Positions 1-9,119 of a DNA stretch of 64,000 nt are shown piece after piece. The stretch comes from Methylobacter marinus A45 (GTDB lineage: Bacteria; Pseudomonadota; Gammaproteobacteria; Methylococcales; Methylomonadaceae). A model generated the notes under the pieces. The model was not told where the DNA came from and did no database searches. It saw only the letters and a list, made by a program, of their open reading frames with translations. Location of the stretch: NCBI RefSeq assembly GCF_000383855.1, contig NZ_KB912877.1:1150616-1214615 (forward strand). The letters are read 5' to 3'. The first letter of the stretch is position 1. Each line of letters starts with the position of its first letter. The position numbers and the translations under genes were made by a program.

Positions 1-249
1 GACATTACCTATAAACTGGCCGACTCGAATGAACATTACCACGGCCGCTGCACCTCTATCAGCGGTGCCGGCGTATCATTTATCGCCGACCGGCCTTTTG
101 ACCCGGGTAAAGCCATGGAGATCAATGTAGTCCCTCAAAATACGGTAACGCCGCCGATGACGGCTTTTATCGAGGTGGTCAGAAGTACCAAACGCGACAA
201 CGAGCGCTACGAAATTGCCGCTACCATTAAAAGCATAAAAGGGGATTAG
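1..249 (+). CDS. PilZ-like domain protein, C-terminal part
   Basis: The reading frame is open from the first base and stops at 247-249, so only the last 82 residues are present. They begin within a GRCTSISGAGVSF segment that resembles the second PilZ motif (D/N-x-S-x-x-G), followed by an RPF...G turn typical of PilZ beta-barrels. PilZ domains bind cyclic di-GMP and often control motility or exopolysaccharide. The RxxxR half of the motif would lie upstream of the window, so ligand binding cannot be judged. It is followed after 38 bp by queD on the same strand. The PilZ assignment is by motif only. Confidence 0.55.
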   Translation, partial: DITYKLADSNEHYHGRCTSISGAGVSFIADRPFDPGKAMEINVVPQNTVTPPMTAFIEVVRSTKRDNERYEIAATIKSIKGD

Positions 250-287
250 TCTCCTTTGCCATTGAAAACCCTTACAGCTGTTTAATT

Positions 288-692
288 ATGTTTACAATTA
301 CCAAAGAGGTCTATTTTTGCTACGGCCACCGGTTAATGAATCATCCGGGCAAATGCCGAAACCTGCATGGCCATAGTGTCAAAGCCTCGATCTCCATACA
401 ACGGGAGCAACTTAACGAGCAAGGCATGGTCTGTGATTTTTCCGATATCAAAGACTGCGTTGAAAGCTATATCGATCAGCACCTTGATCATAATTTTCTA
501 CTGCATCAGGATGATCCGATCATCCCCATGCTGGTTGAAAATAACGAGCGTTTCCTCGCACTGGCCGAACACCCTACCGCCGAAGTGCTAAGTAAAATGA
601 TTTATCAACATTTGAAACAGGCAGGCTTTAACGTTGCCCAGGTCGTACTATGGGAGACGGCCAGCGCCTATGCCTGCTATAGTGAAAATTGA
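288..692 (+). CDS. queD: 6-carboxy-5,6,7,8-tetrahydropterin synthase (QueD/PTPS family)
   Basis: A 134-residue protein of the 6-pyruvoyl-tetrahydropterin synthase family. QueD converts dihydroneopterin triphosphate to 6-carboxytetrahydropterin, the second step of queuosine/7-deazaguanine synthesis in the cytoplasm. Three zinc-binding histidines are visible (His14 in GHRL, His27 and His29 in NLHGH), with the catalytic Cys23 just before them and a WET motif near the C-terminus that fits the substrate-binding Glu. Length matches the family. The stop codon overlaps a possible TTG start for the next gene, so the two are probably cotranscribed. A role in another pterin pathway is possible but less likely. 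Confidence 0.88.
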   Translation: MFTITKEVYFCYGHRLMNHPGKCRNLHGHSVKASISIQREQLNEQGMVCDFSDIKDCVESYIDQHLDHNFLLHQDDPIIPMLVENNERFLALAEHPTAEVLSKMIYQHLKQAGFNVAQVVLWETASAYACYSEN

Positions 693-700
693 TATCCGTT

Positions 701-1153
701 ATGGGCTTTCTCAATCCAATCAACAAGTCATTCTGCCTGGAACAAGTCTGTGCCTCCAACTACCACAAACTGTTTCAGCTGATTCCCGATCTGTTGGCTT
801 TTAAGGAAAAAGCCATTGGCCTCGCACCTGACAAATCGACGCTGCATCTGGAAATCATCGAACGCACACCGTACACCATGACGGTGGACCTGAGCCATTG
901 CTTCAGGAAAAGTCCCAATGAACTTCTGGAGCCTGCCGTAAAAATAAGGATTTATCTTGATGCTCAACTCGCGGAAGTATTGAGCGACCATGCACGCGAA
1001 AGCGTGCCGCAAACCTTTAAAGACCCGGGATTGAGCCAGGAAATCATGAATTACAAATGGCGCTTGAACTATTTTCTGCAAAAATGGCTGGACCATTGTT
1101 TAAAACACCACTATCAGTTCAGTAACAAGCCGATCGCAGAAGCCCTGGCTTAA
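701..1153 (+). CDS. DUF1249 (YqiB-like) family protein
   Basis: A small soluble protein of about 150 residues resembling the YqiB/DUF1249 family of gammaproteobacteria. It carries a central segment with ERTPYTMTVDL, a RIYLDAQLAEV strand matching the family's arginine-tyrosine-histidine/aspartate-rich core, and a C-terminal NYFLQKWLDHCLKH helix. No catalytic motif is evident and the family's function is unknown; in Escherichia coli the family member sits next to cpdA. I chose the ATG at 701. A TTG at 689 would add four residues and overlap the queD stop (TTGA), so translational coupling is also possible. Confidence 0.7.
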   Translation: MGFLNPINKSFCLEQVCASNYHKLFQLIPDLLAFKEKAIGLAPDKSTLHLEIIERTPYTMTVDLSHCFRKSPNELLEPAVKIRIYLDAQLAEVLSDHARESVPQTFKDPGLSQEIMNYKWRLNYFLQKWLDHCLKHHYQFSNKPIAEALA

Positions 1154-1213
1154 TCTTTCTTTACACTCGCTGAAGCTTTACCCCTGTAATAGATTTTTAC
1201 AATATCCTTCGCC

Positions 1214-2110
1214 ATGCGCAGAAAAAAACAGACCCTAAACTGGCTTATATTACTGCCGATCCTATTTCGCCTTGGCCGCAAGCATCCCGTTCTGTTGCTG
1301 TTGATAATCGCAGTCGGGGCGGGCGGCTATGCTTATGAAGTCAAAATCGCCCGCCCGGCGCTGCTGTTTCAAGGTACTCCCGAGCCCTTGGATGCGACAA
1401 ACCACGAGACCTGGTTCCGGATATTGCGCAATGACGGATTTATTTTGGGTTACTCGGATTTGCGCGGCAATCCTTTATGGGTGGAATACGCGCTCACCCC
1501 TGCCCCTGAAGACACGCCGTCATTAAAACGCCCCAACCGTTTCGAAACGGACTGGCGCAGTATTAACCGTGTCAGTCATGACAGCTATCTGCAGAGCGGC
1601 TACGACCGTGGTCATATGGCGCCGAATTACGCCATCAGCCGCCTGTACGGCAAACAGGCGCAAGCGGACAGCTTTTTGATGACCAACATCAGCCCGCAAA
1701 AGTCCAAACTGAACCAGCGCGTCTGGCAGCGCCTGGAGGAAGTCGAAATCCAGCATTTCGCCAAAATATTCGGCAAAGTCTGGGTGATTACAGGACCGGT
1801 ATTCACCGGAACCGTCGAGCGATTGCCGTCGGCCTGGACAGTGGAAATACCGGATGCCTTTTACAAGATTTATATTGCCGAGCCCCGTCCTGGCGCCCGC
1901 CCTGTCGCACTGGGCTTTTTAATACCGCAGACGGTCAAAGGCAAGGAACCTTTGATGCAATTCGTGACGTCTGTCGATCATATAGAAGCGCAAACCGGCC
2001 TGGACTTTTTTTCTGATCTGGACGACAAGATCGAAGATGCCATCGAAGCAAGCGCCAATCCATCGCCATGGAAATTATCCTCAGTCAGCAGACTGCCGCC
2101 GCGTTATTGA
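1214..2110 (+). CDS. Membrane-anchored DNA/RNA non-specific endonuclease (NUC1 family)
   Basis: A 298-residue protein with a basic N-terminus, one hydrophobic segment (about residues 24-40) that should act as an uncleaved signal anchor, and a NUC1/beta-beta-alpha-metal nuclease domain. The DRGH signature is at residues 131-134 (His134 the general base), and the metal-binding asparagine with its following glutamate lies in the TNIS...NQRVWQRLE segment (Asn167, Glu175). Members cleave single- and double-stranded DNA and RNA outside the cytoplasm, for nutrient scavenging or clearing extracellular DNA. Other family members are toxins, but no immunity gene is seen here. The next gene (fnr-like) is convergent. 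Confidence 0.85.
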   Translation: MRRKKQTLNWLILLPILFRLGRKHPVLLLLIIAVGAGGYAYEVKIARPALLFQGTPEPLDATNHETWFRILRNDGFILGYSDLRGNPLWVEYALTPAPEDTPSLKRPNRFETDWRSINRVSHDSYLQSGYDRGHMAPNYAISRLYGKQAQADSFLMTNISPQKSKLNQRVWQRLEEVEIQHFAKIFGKVWVITGPVFTGTVERLPSAWTVEIPDAFYKIYIAEPRPGARPVALGFLIPQTVKGKEPLMQFVTSVDHIEAQTGLDFFSDLDDKIEDAIEASANPSPWKLSSVSRLPPRY

Positions 2111-2203
2111 ACGCGGCCAACGCGCCAAGGGAGCCCCTACGCTTTGTCCGACCCATGCGCGCATAACAAATTCAACGCTTCAATTTATCAAACAAACAAT
2201 TTC

Positions 2204-2217
2204 TTGATCTAGCTCAA
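2204..2217 (+). promoter_or_regulatory. FNR-type box of a candidate promoter
   Basis: The sequence TTGAT-CTAG-CTCAA differs at one position from the FNR consensus TTGAT-N4-ATCAA. Its centre is at 2210.5. A plausible -10 hexamer (TTAAAT, 2239-2244) places the transcription start near 2251-2252, so the box would sit at about -41.5, the class II activator position. It lies between two convergent genes, so it cannot serve the start of either. Confidence 0.45.
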
Positions 2218-2251
2218 CTTTAATGTAGCAAAGTTTGTTTAAATAGCCTCG

Positions 2252-2394
2252 CTCTTAGCGCAATATTGCTGAATATTCCTCTCACGCAGCATATTTGCCT
2301 AAGTTCTACCTACATAGAATTACTAATTTTTAGATCCGACGAGCTTTGGGCTGTTTAGCGATTATTCCGTATAAAAGCTAAACAGCCTTTTTTT
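2252..2394 (+). ncRNA. Candidate FNR-activated small RNA
   Basis: Inferred from a promoter-like arrangement (FNR box 2204-2217, -10 at 2239-2244) and a strong intrinsic terminator ending at 2394, about 140 nucleotides apart, with no convincing open reading frame between. The RNA would run through the 3' end of the convergent fnr-like gene, so it would also be antisense to the last ten or so fnr codons. Anaerobically induced FnrS-type RNAs in other gammaproteobacteria have similar length and logic. No homology can be claimed. Confidence 0.35.
2348..2394 (+). terminator. Intrinsic terminator, plus-strand reading
   Basis: An 11-bp inverted repeat (GGCTGTTTAGC at 2349-2359, GCTAAACAGCC at 2377-2387) is followed by seven T residues (2388-2394). 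The loop contains the fnr-like stop codon on the other strand. No T-run follows the stem in the minus direction, so the terminator serves plus-strand transcription: either the nuclease gene 240 bp upstream or the proposed small RNA. Confidence 0.7.
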
Positions 2395-3090
2395 ATCGAT
2401 GATTTTCAATTGCTTGGATTTGACTTCAATCAACTGTCGTGACTGAAAATGATGAATGATACGACTGACCGTTTCATGCGCGATCCCCAGATAATTGCCT
2501 ATTTCCTCACGCGACATGCTCAAACGGAATTCCAGCTCTGAGTAGCCCCGCATTCTGAGCCGTTCTGAAATATGCAGGATAAAACAGGCCACGCGCGCTT
2601 CCGCGGACCGTCGGCTAAGCATCATCTTTTGTACCTGGCTGTCGAACTGGTCGCAGGTCCGTTGCAGCAGCACTTGACTCAAGCCCGGTGTTTTGACGGC
2701 CAGCACTTCAATTTTATGGGCCGGCAGATGGCAGTAATTCACGGTTTCCAATGCGATGGCCGTGCAGTTATGAGTTTGTGACGACATGCCGTCAAACCCC
2801 AGCAACTCGCCCGGCAGAATAAAATCAACGACCATCTCGTTGCCGCTTTGATCGAAACTGAGCAGTTTCGCGCTGCCGGAGCGCAAGGCAATGATGCCTC
2901 TGAACGGGCTGCCGGCATGATAGATGGCCTCCCCTTTCCGGCGGATATTGTTCCGGTTGACCAGTAAACCAAGCTCACCGATTTCGGAACTGGTCAACCC
3001 TTTAGGGATGCATATGTTATCCAGGTTACAGTTTTCGCAGGTGATGGTCGATTTATTTGTCAATGGATCTGGCGCTGTTGGATTTATCAT
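2362..3090 (-). CDS. fnr: FNR-like oxygen-responsive Crp-family regulator
   Basis: A 242-residue Crp/Fnr-family transcription factor. The N-terminus carries Cys18, Cys21 and Cys27 in the CxxC-x5-C arrangement of FNR, and Cys120 aligns with the fourth iron-sulfur ligand of E. coli FNR. A cyclic-nucleotide-binding-like beta-roll (about residues 35-130), a dimerisation helix (135-165) and a helix-turn-helix with the EIGNYLGIAHETVSR recognition region follow. It would sense oxygen through a [4Fe-4S] cluster and bind TTGAT-N4-ATCAA sites, one near-match of which is present at 2204. Start chosen for the N-terminal cysteine block. It is monocistronic, with its own upstream region of about 93 bp. Confidence 0.85.
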   Translation of the reverse strand: MINPTAPDPLTNKSTITCENCNLDNICIPKGLTSSEIGELGLLVNRNNIRRKGEAIYHAGSPFRGIIALRSGSAKLLSFDQSGNEMVVDFILPGELLGFDGMSSQTHNCTAIALETVNYCHLPAHKIEVLAVKTPGLSQVLLQRTCDQFDSQVQKMMLSRRSAEARVACFILHISERLRMRGYSELEFRLSMSREEIGNYLGIAHETVSRIIHHFQSRQLIEVKSKQLKIIDKKRLFSFYTE

Positions 3091-3183
3091 GTGGTCAGAA
3101 TAGGGATGGGAAAAGTACGATAGCCGACAAATCTATCAAAAACTTAGCCTGGTCACAAGATTCGCCTGGTTATCGCCATGCCA

Positions 3184-5337
3184 TTATAAAAGGGATTGAT
3201 ACAGCAGGGCCGCCCTGATACAGCGCAGAATACCGTAATTGTACTGGCCGCCGAACAGCTCATAAACAGGCTTGAGCGCGTTTTTCCGGTCTTCCGGCAA
3301 ACTGATAAACGCATCCTCTATAAGCCTGATTTCCGGCTCCGGCAAATCAACGACCTCTGACAGCGCCAACAGCCCTTGTTCCAGGGACTCGGCCAAATGG
3401 TTATAAATGGTGGTCTCCTGCAGTTCCCGCTGCCGGGCAATCTGTTCCACGCTGTAGCCCAGCCTGAACAAAGCCACCGATTCGGCCATGGTATCGGATA
3501 AATCGATTGGCCCCTGATTTTTAACTTCGGCAAATTCGCTGATCACGGCCAGGAATTCATCGCCATACAGCTCCAGCTTGCGTTCGCCGACGCCCGACAA
3601 CAAGCCCAGTTGCTGATGTGTCATGGGCTTGGCTTCCAGCATGGCCATCAACGTGGCGTCATGGAAAATAACATACGGCGGCACATCCTGTGCATCGGCC
3701 AGCTCGCGGCGCTTGGCGCGCAATGCATTCCACAGCAAGGCGTCCTGGCTGTCGCCAAACTGCCGGCTTTCGCCTTTGCGGCGCTTTAACTTCTGCGGCT
3801 TTAAATCCTTGCGCAGCATCAACTGCTGTTCGCCGCGCAAAATCGGACGGCAGGCCTCCGTCAGCTTGAAGGCGCCGTAGCCGTCAAAATCGACCGCCAC
3901 CAGCCCTCGGGCAACCAATTGCCGAAATACCGAACGCCACTGGCTTTCGTCCAGTTCCTTGCCGATGCCGAAAGTCGATTGCAGGTGATGGCCAAAGCTT
4001 TTGATCCGCTCATTGTCCTTGCCGAGCAACACATCGATCAGGTAATTGACGCCGAAGCGCTGCTCGGTGCGATAAATGCACGACAATGCCTGCTGCGCGG
4101 CCAACGTGCCGTCCCAGGTCTCCACCGGCTCCAGGCAGGTGTCGCAATTGCCGCAGGGTTGCGCTAGCGTGTCGCCGAAATAGCTTAACAACGATTGTCG
4201 GCGGCAATGCACTTGCTCGCATAAAGCCAGCATCGATTCGAGCTTATGGTATTCGACACGTTTGTGCGCTTCGTCGGCATTGGAATCGGCCAGCATTTGC
4301 CGTAGCGTAATGACATCCTGCAGGCCATAAGCCATCCAGGCATCGGCGGGCAGTCCGTCGCGCCCCGCCCGGCCGGTTTCCTGATAATACGCCTCGACGC
4401 TTTTAGGCAAGTCCAGATGCGCGACAAAACGCACGTTCGGCTTATCGATGCCCATGCCGAAAGCGATCGTGGCAACGATCACGAGACCGTCCTCCATCAA
4501 AAACCGGTGCTGGTGCTGTTGCCGAAGGTTCGCGGCCATGCCGGCATGATACGGCAGCGCATTGATGCCCTTGGTTCTGAGCCATTCGGCCGTGGCCTCG
4601 ACTTTCTTGCGCGACAGGCAATAAACGATGCCGGCATCGCCGGCATGCTCGGCCCGAATAAAATCGAGCAACTGCTGCCGGGCGTTCTGCTTCTGTACAA
4701 TCCGGTAACGGATATTGGGCCGATCGAAGCCGCTTTGGAACAGCCGGGCCTGCTCCAGCCCCAGACGCTGCATGATCTCCTGCCGGGTCTTCTCATCGGC
4801 CGTTGCGGTCAGCGCGATGCGCGGAATAGCGGGGAAACGCTCATGCAGCATCGACAACTGCAGGTAATCGGCGCGAAAATCATGCCCCCATTGCGACACG
4901 CAATGCGCTTCATCAATGGCGAACAGGGCTATATTAAGGCGCTCGAACAGCGCCAATGTGCGCGCCGACGTCAGTCTTTCCGGGGCGATATAAAGTAAGT
5001 CGAGCTCATCATTCAGCAACTGCTGCTCGATAATGCGCACGTCATCCTGCGCTAGAGTCGAATTGAGAAAAGCGGCTTTCACGCCGACCTGAAGCAAGGC
5101 GCTGACCTGATCCTGCATCAACGCGATCAGCGGCGAAATGACGATGCCGACACCGGTCCTGATCAGGGCCGGAATCTGATAGCATAACGACTTGCCGCCC
5201 CCGGTCGGCATCAGGACCAGAGCGTCCTGCCCGGCGATTAATTGCTCGATAACCGCCTGCTGCTGCCCCCTGAAACGGTCATAGCCGAAAATTGTTTTGA
5301 GTATTTCAATGGGCTTGCTGTGCACGGCTTCCTTCAC
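3184..5337 (-). CDS. recQ: ATP-dependent DNA helicase RecQ
   Basis: A 717-residue superfamily 2 helicase that unwinds DNA 3' to 5' in recombination repair. The order is a helicase core with Walker A MPTGGGKS (residues 43-50), DEAH box (141-144) and the [10 protein letters not shown] motif VI; a zinc-binding CGNCDTC cluster; RQC winged helix; and an HRDC domain (around 510-590). About 100 further C-terminal residues follow, with a helix-turn-helix-like [20 protein letters not shown] stretch. It is longer than E. coli RecQ (about 610) because of this tail, which is common in other phyla. It is divergent from gshA across 82 bp. Confidence 0.95.
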   Translation of the reverse strand: MKEAVHSKPIEILKTIFGYDRFRGQQQAVIEQLIAGQDALVLMPTGGGKSLCYQIPALIRTGVGIVISPLIALMQDQVSALLQVGVKAAFLNSTLAQDDVRIIEQQLLNDELDLLYIAPERLTSARTLALFERLNIALFAIDEAHCVSQWGHDFRADYLQLSMLHERFPAIPRIALTATADEKTRQEIMQRLGLEQARLFQSGFDRPNIRYRIVQKQNARQQLLDFIRAEHAGDAGIVYCLSRKKVEATAEWLRTKGINALPYHAGMAANLRQQHQHRFLMEDGLVIVATIAFGMGIDKPNVRFVAHLDLPKSVEAYYQETGRAGRDGLPADAWMAYGLQDVITLRQMLADSNADEAHKRVEYHKLESMLALCEQVHCRRQSLLSYFGDTLAQPCGNCDTCLEPVETWDGTLAAQQALSCIYRTEQRFGVNYLIDVLLGKDNERIKSFGHHLQSTFGIGKELDESQWRSVFRQLVARGLVAVDFDGYGAFKLTEACRPILRGEQQLMLRKDLKPQKLKRRKGESRQFGDSQDALLWNALRAKRRELADAQDVPPYVIFHDATLMAMLEAKPMTHQQLGLLSGVGERKLELYGDEFLAVISEFAEVKNQGPIDLSDTMAESVALFRLGYSVEQIARQRELQETTIYNHLAESLEQGLLALSEVVDLPEPEIRLIEDAFISLPEDRKNALKPVYELFGGQYNYGILRCIRAALLYQSLL

Positions 5338-5419
5338 TGCGATAATATTTCTTCAATCAGTTAATACCTTCTATAATAGACCGATTATATCAGGACTGCA
5401 GGGTACAGACGCCCAATCT

Positions 5420-7006
5420 ATGACTCATTTGAATAATAAGCTTTCAACACGCCTGGTCCAGATTCTGGAAAACGGCCAACAGCAACTGCTCCGCGGGGGA
5501 TTTAAAGGCATCGAAAAGGAAAGCCTTCGCATAGCCAAAGACGGCTTCATCGCGCAAACCCCGCATCCGAAAGCATTGGGGTCCGCCCTGACCCATCCGT
5601 ATATCACGACGGATTATTCCGAAGCCCTCATTGAATTGATCACGCCGCCGTTTACCGACATCAAGGACTCGCTGGCATTTCTGGACAAAACGCACCAGTT
5701 TGTTTATGACAACCTGGACAACGAAATGCTGCTGGCCGCGAGCATGCCCTGCGGCATCGACGGCGATGAAAGCATACCGATTGCCCAATACGGCTCATCC
5801 AACATCGGCCGCATGAAGCATATCTACCGGCACGGCCTGTGGCATCGCTATGGCAGGACCATGCAATCCATTGCCGGCATCCACTTCAACTATTCCGTGC
5901 CCGAAGCCTTGTGGCCTGTTCTGTACGCGCAGGAAAATCCGGATGCCAGCCTGGAACACTTCATATCCGAGTCCTATTTCGCATTGATCAGAAATTTTCA
6001 GCGCCGGGGCTGGCTGATCCTGTATCTGTTCGGCGCCTCGCCCGCCATCTGCAAAAGTTTCTTCAAAAGCCGCCCGTCCCTGATGGACGGGTTTGAGGAA
6101 TTCGACCCGGGCACCCTGTATCATCCTTATGCCACCTCATTACGCATGAGCGATATCGGCTATAAAAGCAAAAATCAGGCTAACTTGCGGATTGATTACA
6201 ATTCGCTGGCCGGTTATGTCGCCAGCCTGAGCCAGGCCATCGCCACACCCTATCCGGAATACGAAAAAATCGGCACGGTCGTGGACGGGCAATACCTGCA
6301 GCTGAGCAGCAATATCCTGCAGATCGAGAACGAGTTCTACAGTACGATCCGGCCTAAACAGATTGCCGAATCCGGCGAAAAACCGACACTGGCGCTCAAG
6401 CGCCGCGGCGTCCGTTACGTGGAAATGCGCTCGCTTGACCTGGATGTCTTCAACCCTATCGGCATCGACGAAGACAAAGCCCGCTTCATAGAGGCGCTGC
6501 TGCTGACCTGCCTGTTGAAAGACAGCCCGCTGAAATCGGAACAGGATCAGCAGATCAACAATGCCAATCAGCTGGCTGTGGCGCAATTCGGCAGAAAGCC
6601 CGGACTGGAACTGAACAGAGACGAGCGAACCATGCCTTTACGGGACTGGGCCAGCGAAATCCTGGAAGACATGTGGCCGATTTGCGAGATCCTGGACGGC
6701 GACGATGCAAACAAACCCTACAGCCAGGCCCTGATGCAGCAGCAAGCAATCGTCGACAATCCCGACCTGACCGCCTCGGCGCGCATACTGGAGCACATGG
6801 GGCAGCAGCACCAGGAATTCGGCTGCTTCTCGCTGAACAAATCGGCCGAGCATGAACAGTACTTCCGGCAACGCAAGCTGGATGACCGCAATACCGCGCA
6901 ATTCAATGAACTTGCCGAGCAATCGCTGGCCAAACAAAAAGAAATCGAAAGCCGCGACCAACTGCCTTTTGACGAGTTTTTAAAACACTATTTCGCGCAA
7001 AGCTGA
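5420..7006 (+). CDS. gshA: Glutamate-cysteine ligase, proteobacterial type
   Basis: This 528-residue enzyme joins glutamate and cysteine with ATP, the first and rate-limiting step of glutathione synthesis. The N-terminal [13 protein letters not shown] segment and the later [18 protein letters not shown] region are hallmark ATP/glutamate-binding parts of the gammaproteobacterial GshA family; length is close to E. coli (518). I chose the ATG at 5420. The frame extends upstream to 5297, but that stretch overlaps recQ on the other strand and lacks family similarity. Only 16 bp separate it from cysH, suggesting a sulfur/thiol operon. In a methanotroph, glutathione can also serve formaldehyde detoxification. 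Confidence 0.94.
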   Translation: MTHLNNKLSTRLVQILENGQQQLLRGGFKGIEKESLRIAKDGFIAQTPHPKALGSALTHPYITTDYSEALIELITPPFTDIKDSLAFLDKTHQFVYDNLDNEMLLAASMPCGIDGDESIPIAQYGSSNIGRMKHIYRHGLWHRYGRTMQSIAGIHFNYSVPEALWPVLYAQENPDASLEHFISESYFALIRNFQRRGWLILYLFGASPAICKSFFKSRPSLMDGFEEFDPGTLYHPYATSLRMSDIGYKSKNQANLRIDYNSLAGYVASLSQAIATPYPEYEKIGTVVDGQYLQLSSNILQIENEFYSTIRPKQIAESGEKPTLALKRRGVRYVEMRSLDLDVFNPIGIDEDKARFIEALLLTCLLKDSPLKSEQDQQINNANQLAVAQFGRKPGLELNRDERTMPLRDWASEILEDMWPICEILDGDDANKPYSQALMQQQAIVDNPDLTASARILEHMGQQHQEFGCFSLNKSAEHEQYFRQRKLDDRNTAQFNELAEQSLAKQKEIESRDQLPFDEFLKHYFAQS

Positions 7007-7022
7007 CGTTAATCCGACCAAC

Positions 7023-7754
7023 ATGACCGCATTCAATATCGAGACCTTACAAACCGAGCTGGCGCAGAAAAACCCGCGCGCTATCCTCAAAAAAGCCCTG
7101 GAGCTGTTCGACAACATTGCCATTTCCTTCAGCGGCGCCGAAGATGTCGTGCTGATCGACATGGCCGTCAAGATCAGGCCGGACATACCGGTTTTCTCGC
7201 TCGATACCGGCCGCCTGCATCCTGAAACCTACCGTTTCATCGAGAAAGTCAGAAAGCATTACCAGATCGACATTGAGCTGTTGACCCCGGACCGGGACAT
7301 ACTGGACCGCTTCGTCAAAAGCAAGGGCCTGTTCAGCTTCTACGAAGACGGCCATCAGGAATGCTGCGGCATCCGCAAAGTGGAGCCCTTAAAACGCAAA
7401 CTCGCGCATCTGGATGCCTGGATTACCGGCCAGCGCAAGGACCAGAGCCCCGATACGAGGCAAGCCATTCCCGAAGTGCAAATCGATACCGCGCTCTCCA
7501 CGCCGGAACACACACTGGTTAAATTCAACCCGCTGGCCAACTGGACGTCGGCACAGGTGTGGGATTACATAGAAGCCTGGCAGGTGCCCTACAATGAACT
7601 GCACGAGAAAGGCTTCGTCAGTATCGGCTGCGAGCCCTGCACGCGCCCCATCCTGCCCAACCAGCACGAACGAACCGGCCGCTGGTGGTGGGAATCGGGG
7701 GCCAAAAAAGAATGCGGCCTGCATGCGGGCAATTTAAAAGGTAAAGACGAATAA
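7023..7754 (+). CDS. cysH: Adenylyl-sulfate (APS/PAPS) reductase, iron-sulfur type
   Basis: A 243-residue assimilatory sulfate reductase. It reduces activated sulfate to sulfite with thioredoxin or glutaredoxin. The [14 protein letters not shown] loop (P-loop-like ATP-pyrophosphatase fold) starts at about residue 34. The paired cysteines Cys114-Cys115 and the Cys203-x2-Cys206 pair are the ligands of the [4Fe-4S] cluster found in enzymes that prefer APS, and Cys231 in the C-terminal ECGLH motif is the catalytic cysteine. E. coli CysH lacks the four cluster cysteines, so APS is the likelier substrate here. It sits directly after gshA. Confidence 0.92.
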   Translation: MTAFNIETLQTELAQKNPRAILKKALELFDNIAISFSGAEDVVLIDMAVKIRPDIPVFSLDTGRLHPETYRFIEKVRKHYQIDIELLTPDRDILDRFVKSKGLFSFYEDGHQECCGIRKVEPLKRKLAHLDAWITGQRKDQSPDTRQAIPEVQIDTALSTPEHTLVKFNPLANWTSAQVWDYIEAWQVPYNELHEKGFVSIGCEPCTRPILPNQHERTGRWWWESGAKKECGLHAGNLKGKDE

Positions 7755-7805
7755 CTACCGAAAGCGCCGGTTCCTGCACGGCTTGCGCCTTGTGCTTACA
7801 GCCGG

Positions 7806-7847
7806 CCGGCAACCCGCATACAGGGTCTGTCTCGTATGGGCTGCCGG
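7806..7847 (+). terminator. Hairpin after cysH, possible terminator
   Basis: CCGGCA and ATAC (7806-7821) pair with GTAT and TGCCGG (7834-7847), with a CCC/GGG step between them, giving a long imperfect stem. Only a short T-poor tail (CTTTCC) follows, so termination efficiency is uncertain. Confidence 0.4.
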
Positions 7848-7926
7848 CTTTCCGGCCATGGCACTCAACTTGCTAGTTATGCTCCTACCAAACGATTAAA
7901 TTCAGATCAACCTGTAGGAGTACCGG

Positions 7927-8328
7927 ATGAGTATCTATCTAAACGCGGTGATCGGCAGCCGGGAACTGGAAGGCAGCGCCATCGACAAGGCAATTATGAC
8001 GATGGCGCTGCGTCTGGCAAAAGCGCGCAAGACATTGGAAAATAATGGAGGAATGGCTGTTGACCTGACGCTGCTGCTGCCGGGCAAAACGCACAAACCC
8101 GATTTTAAAGGCATGCGCATGACGCGTTTTTCCAGTACCGAGGGCGTGCTCTATATCGAGTCTGCCGTACCGGAGAAAATGTTGCATTCGGAACAGGCCG
8201 AACTTTATGTGTCGGCTTTGTTACAGGATGCGGTGGACAATGCCGCGGACTATTTTTCCGACCGGGGTTTGGCTTTTTCCCATACCCAGTGGCAAAGCCT
8301 GCTGCAGTCGGACGGCAACGAGCCGTAG
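7927..8328 (+). CDS. Hypothetical protein, 133 residues
   Basis: I do not recognise this protein. It is a small soluble, probably alpha/beta protein without signal peptide or membrane segment. The N-terminus has a helical IDKAIMTMALRLAKARKTL stretch, followed by a beta-rich DLTLLLPGKTHKPDFKGM region and an acidic C-terminal helix (residues 95-115). The ATG at 7927 has a well-placed GTAGGAG ribosome-binding site (7914-7920), and codon use matches neighbouring genes, which support it being expressed. It is separated from cysH by a hairpin and is probably a single-gene unit. Confidence 0.65.
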   Translation: MSIYLNAVIGSRELEGSAIDKAIMTMALRLAKARKTLENNGGMAVDLTLLLPGKTHKPDFKGMRMTRFSSTEGVLYIESAVPEKMLHSEQAELYVSALLQDAVDNAADYFSDRGLAFSHTQWQSLLQSDGNEP

Positions 8329-8474
8329 TCTTCAAGCCGGCATCATCGCCTCTTCCCTTTTAGATTGTCAGGCGCACGACCTGAACATGGGCGCCGCCCT
8401 TAACAAGGCGGATACTCTATCGTCCGGCAAACAGGGCTAACGGATATCGTCAGCCCCGCCCAAATTGCGTCATT

Positions 8475-8497
8475 CCCGCCTGTCGGCGGGCGCCTTT
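8475..8497 (+). terminator. GC-rich hairpin with short T tract
   Basis: CCCGCC (8475-8480) pairs with GGCGGG (8485-8490) across a 4-nt loop, followed by CGCCTTTT. It could terminate the gene ending at 8328, although it is 150 bp downstream. Confidence 0.4.
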
Positions 8498-8797
8498 TAG
8501 AAGCGCGCCAGACAATAGCACAGCAACTTTGAACCGACGATCTTTCGACCGCCGAGCTTGCACAGTGCTCATTATCAAAACTGATTCAACCTTACAGTAG
8601 CTAATGAGCCATGAACTTGGTAAAGTGCACTTTTTGACCGATCCCGCATATCAATTTCGCTTTACGGCCTCTTAGGCACGGGAATGAAACAAGCCCCGCG
8701 ATTGATGCAGGATTTCTGTTCATGTTCAGGGCGCGGAAACAAACGCATGGCAAGCTGAGTAGCTGTTTGCGCAAAGCTTCCGCTCCTTGCTCACGCC

Positions 8798-8823
8798 CCT
8801 TGCCTACATCCCTGTAGGCAAGG
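8798..8823. repeat. Perfect 11-bp palindromic hairpin
   Basis: CCTTGCCTACA and TGTAGGCAAGG are exact inverted copies separated by TCCC. It is not followed by a T-run, so it looks like a repeat-type hairpin rather than a terminator. The GTAGG/CCTAC ends recall other palindromic repeats in this window. Confidence 0.5.
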
Positions 8824-9119
8824 CCTGAGAAGGACGGAAAGACAAGTCAGTTGCGAGAGCTGTAAAATTCACGTTCCCAGTTATGAAGACAGGATGAAAA
8901 ACGCTTCATTGCGATGGGCTGACGCTGGCCTGATATGGAAATAACGGCATTCTCCATGAAGTTAATACAACAGAAACAATGGATATCGTTCCGGAGCGAC
9001 ACGCCTCCGGATCGGAACTGACCAGGCAATTGCCGCGTTTGTTAGGAGTTGATTAATCCAAGACTGATCAACGCTTGAAGAAACTCAACAGCTATTCCTC
9101 GTTTTGAGGCATATAAGCG

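Larger units (their letters stand above)
8329..9119. other. 791-bp intergenic region with hairpins
   Basis: No convincing gene is seen. It holds a terminator-like GC hairpin (8475-8497), a perfect 11-bp palindromic hairpin (8798-8823), an AAAATTCACGTTCC segment (around 8868) that recurs near 55465, and a CCGGAG...CTCCGG hairpin (around 8991-9010). The last part must contain the promoter of the TonB-receptor operon. No recognisable cobalamin or other riboswitch was found by eye. Confidence 0.5.

Noticed and set aside
8329-9119. A cobalamin riboswitch upstream of the TonB-receptor gene
   Set aside because: No B12-box-like conserved segment could be found; the region shows only simple hairpins.
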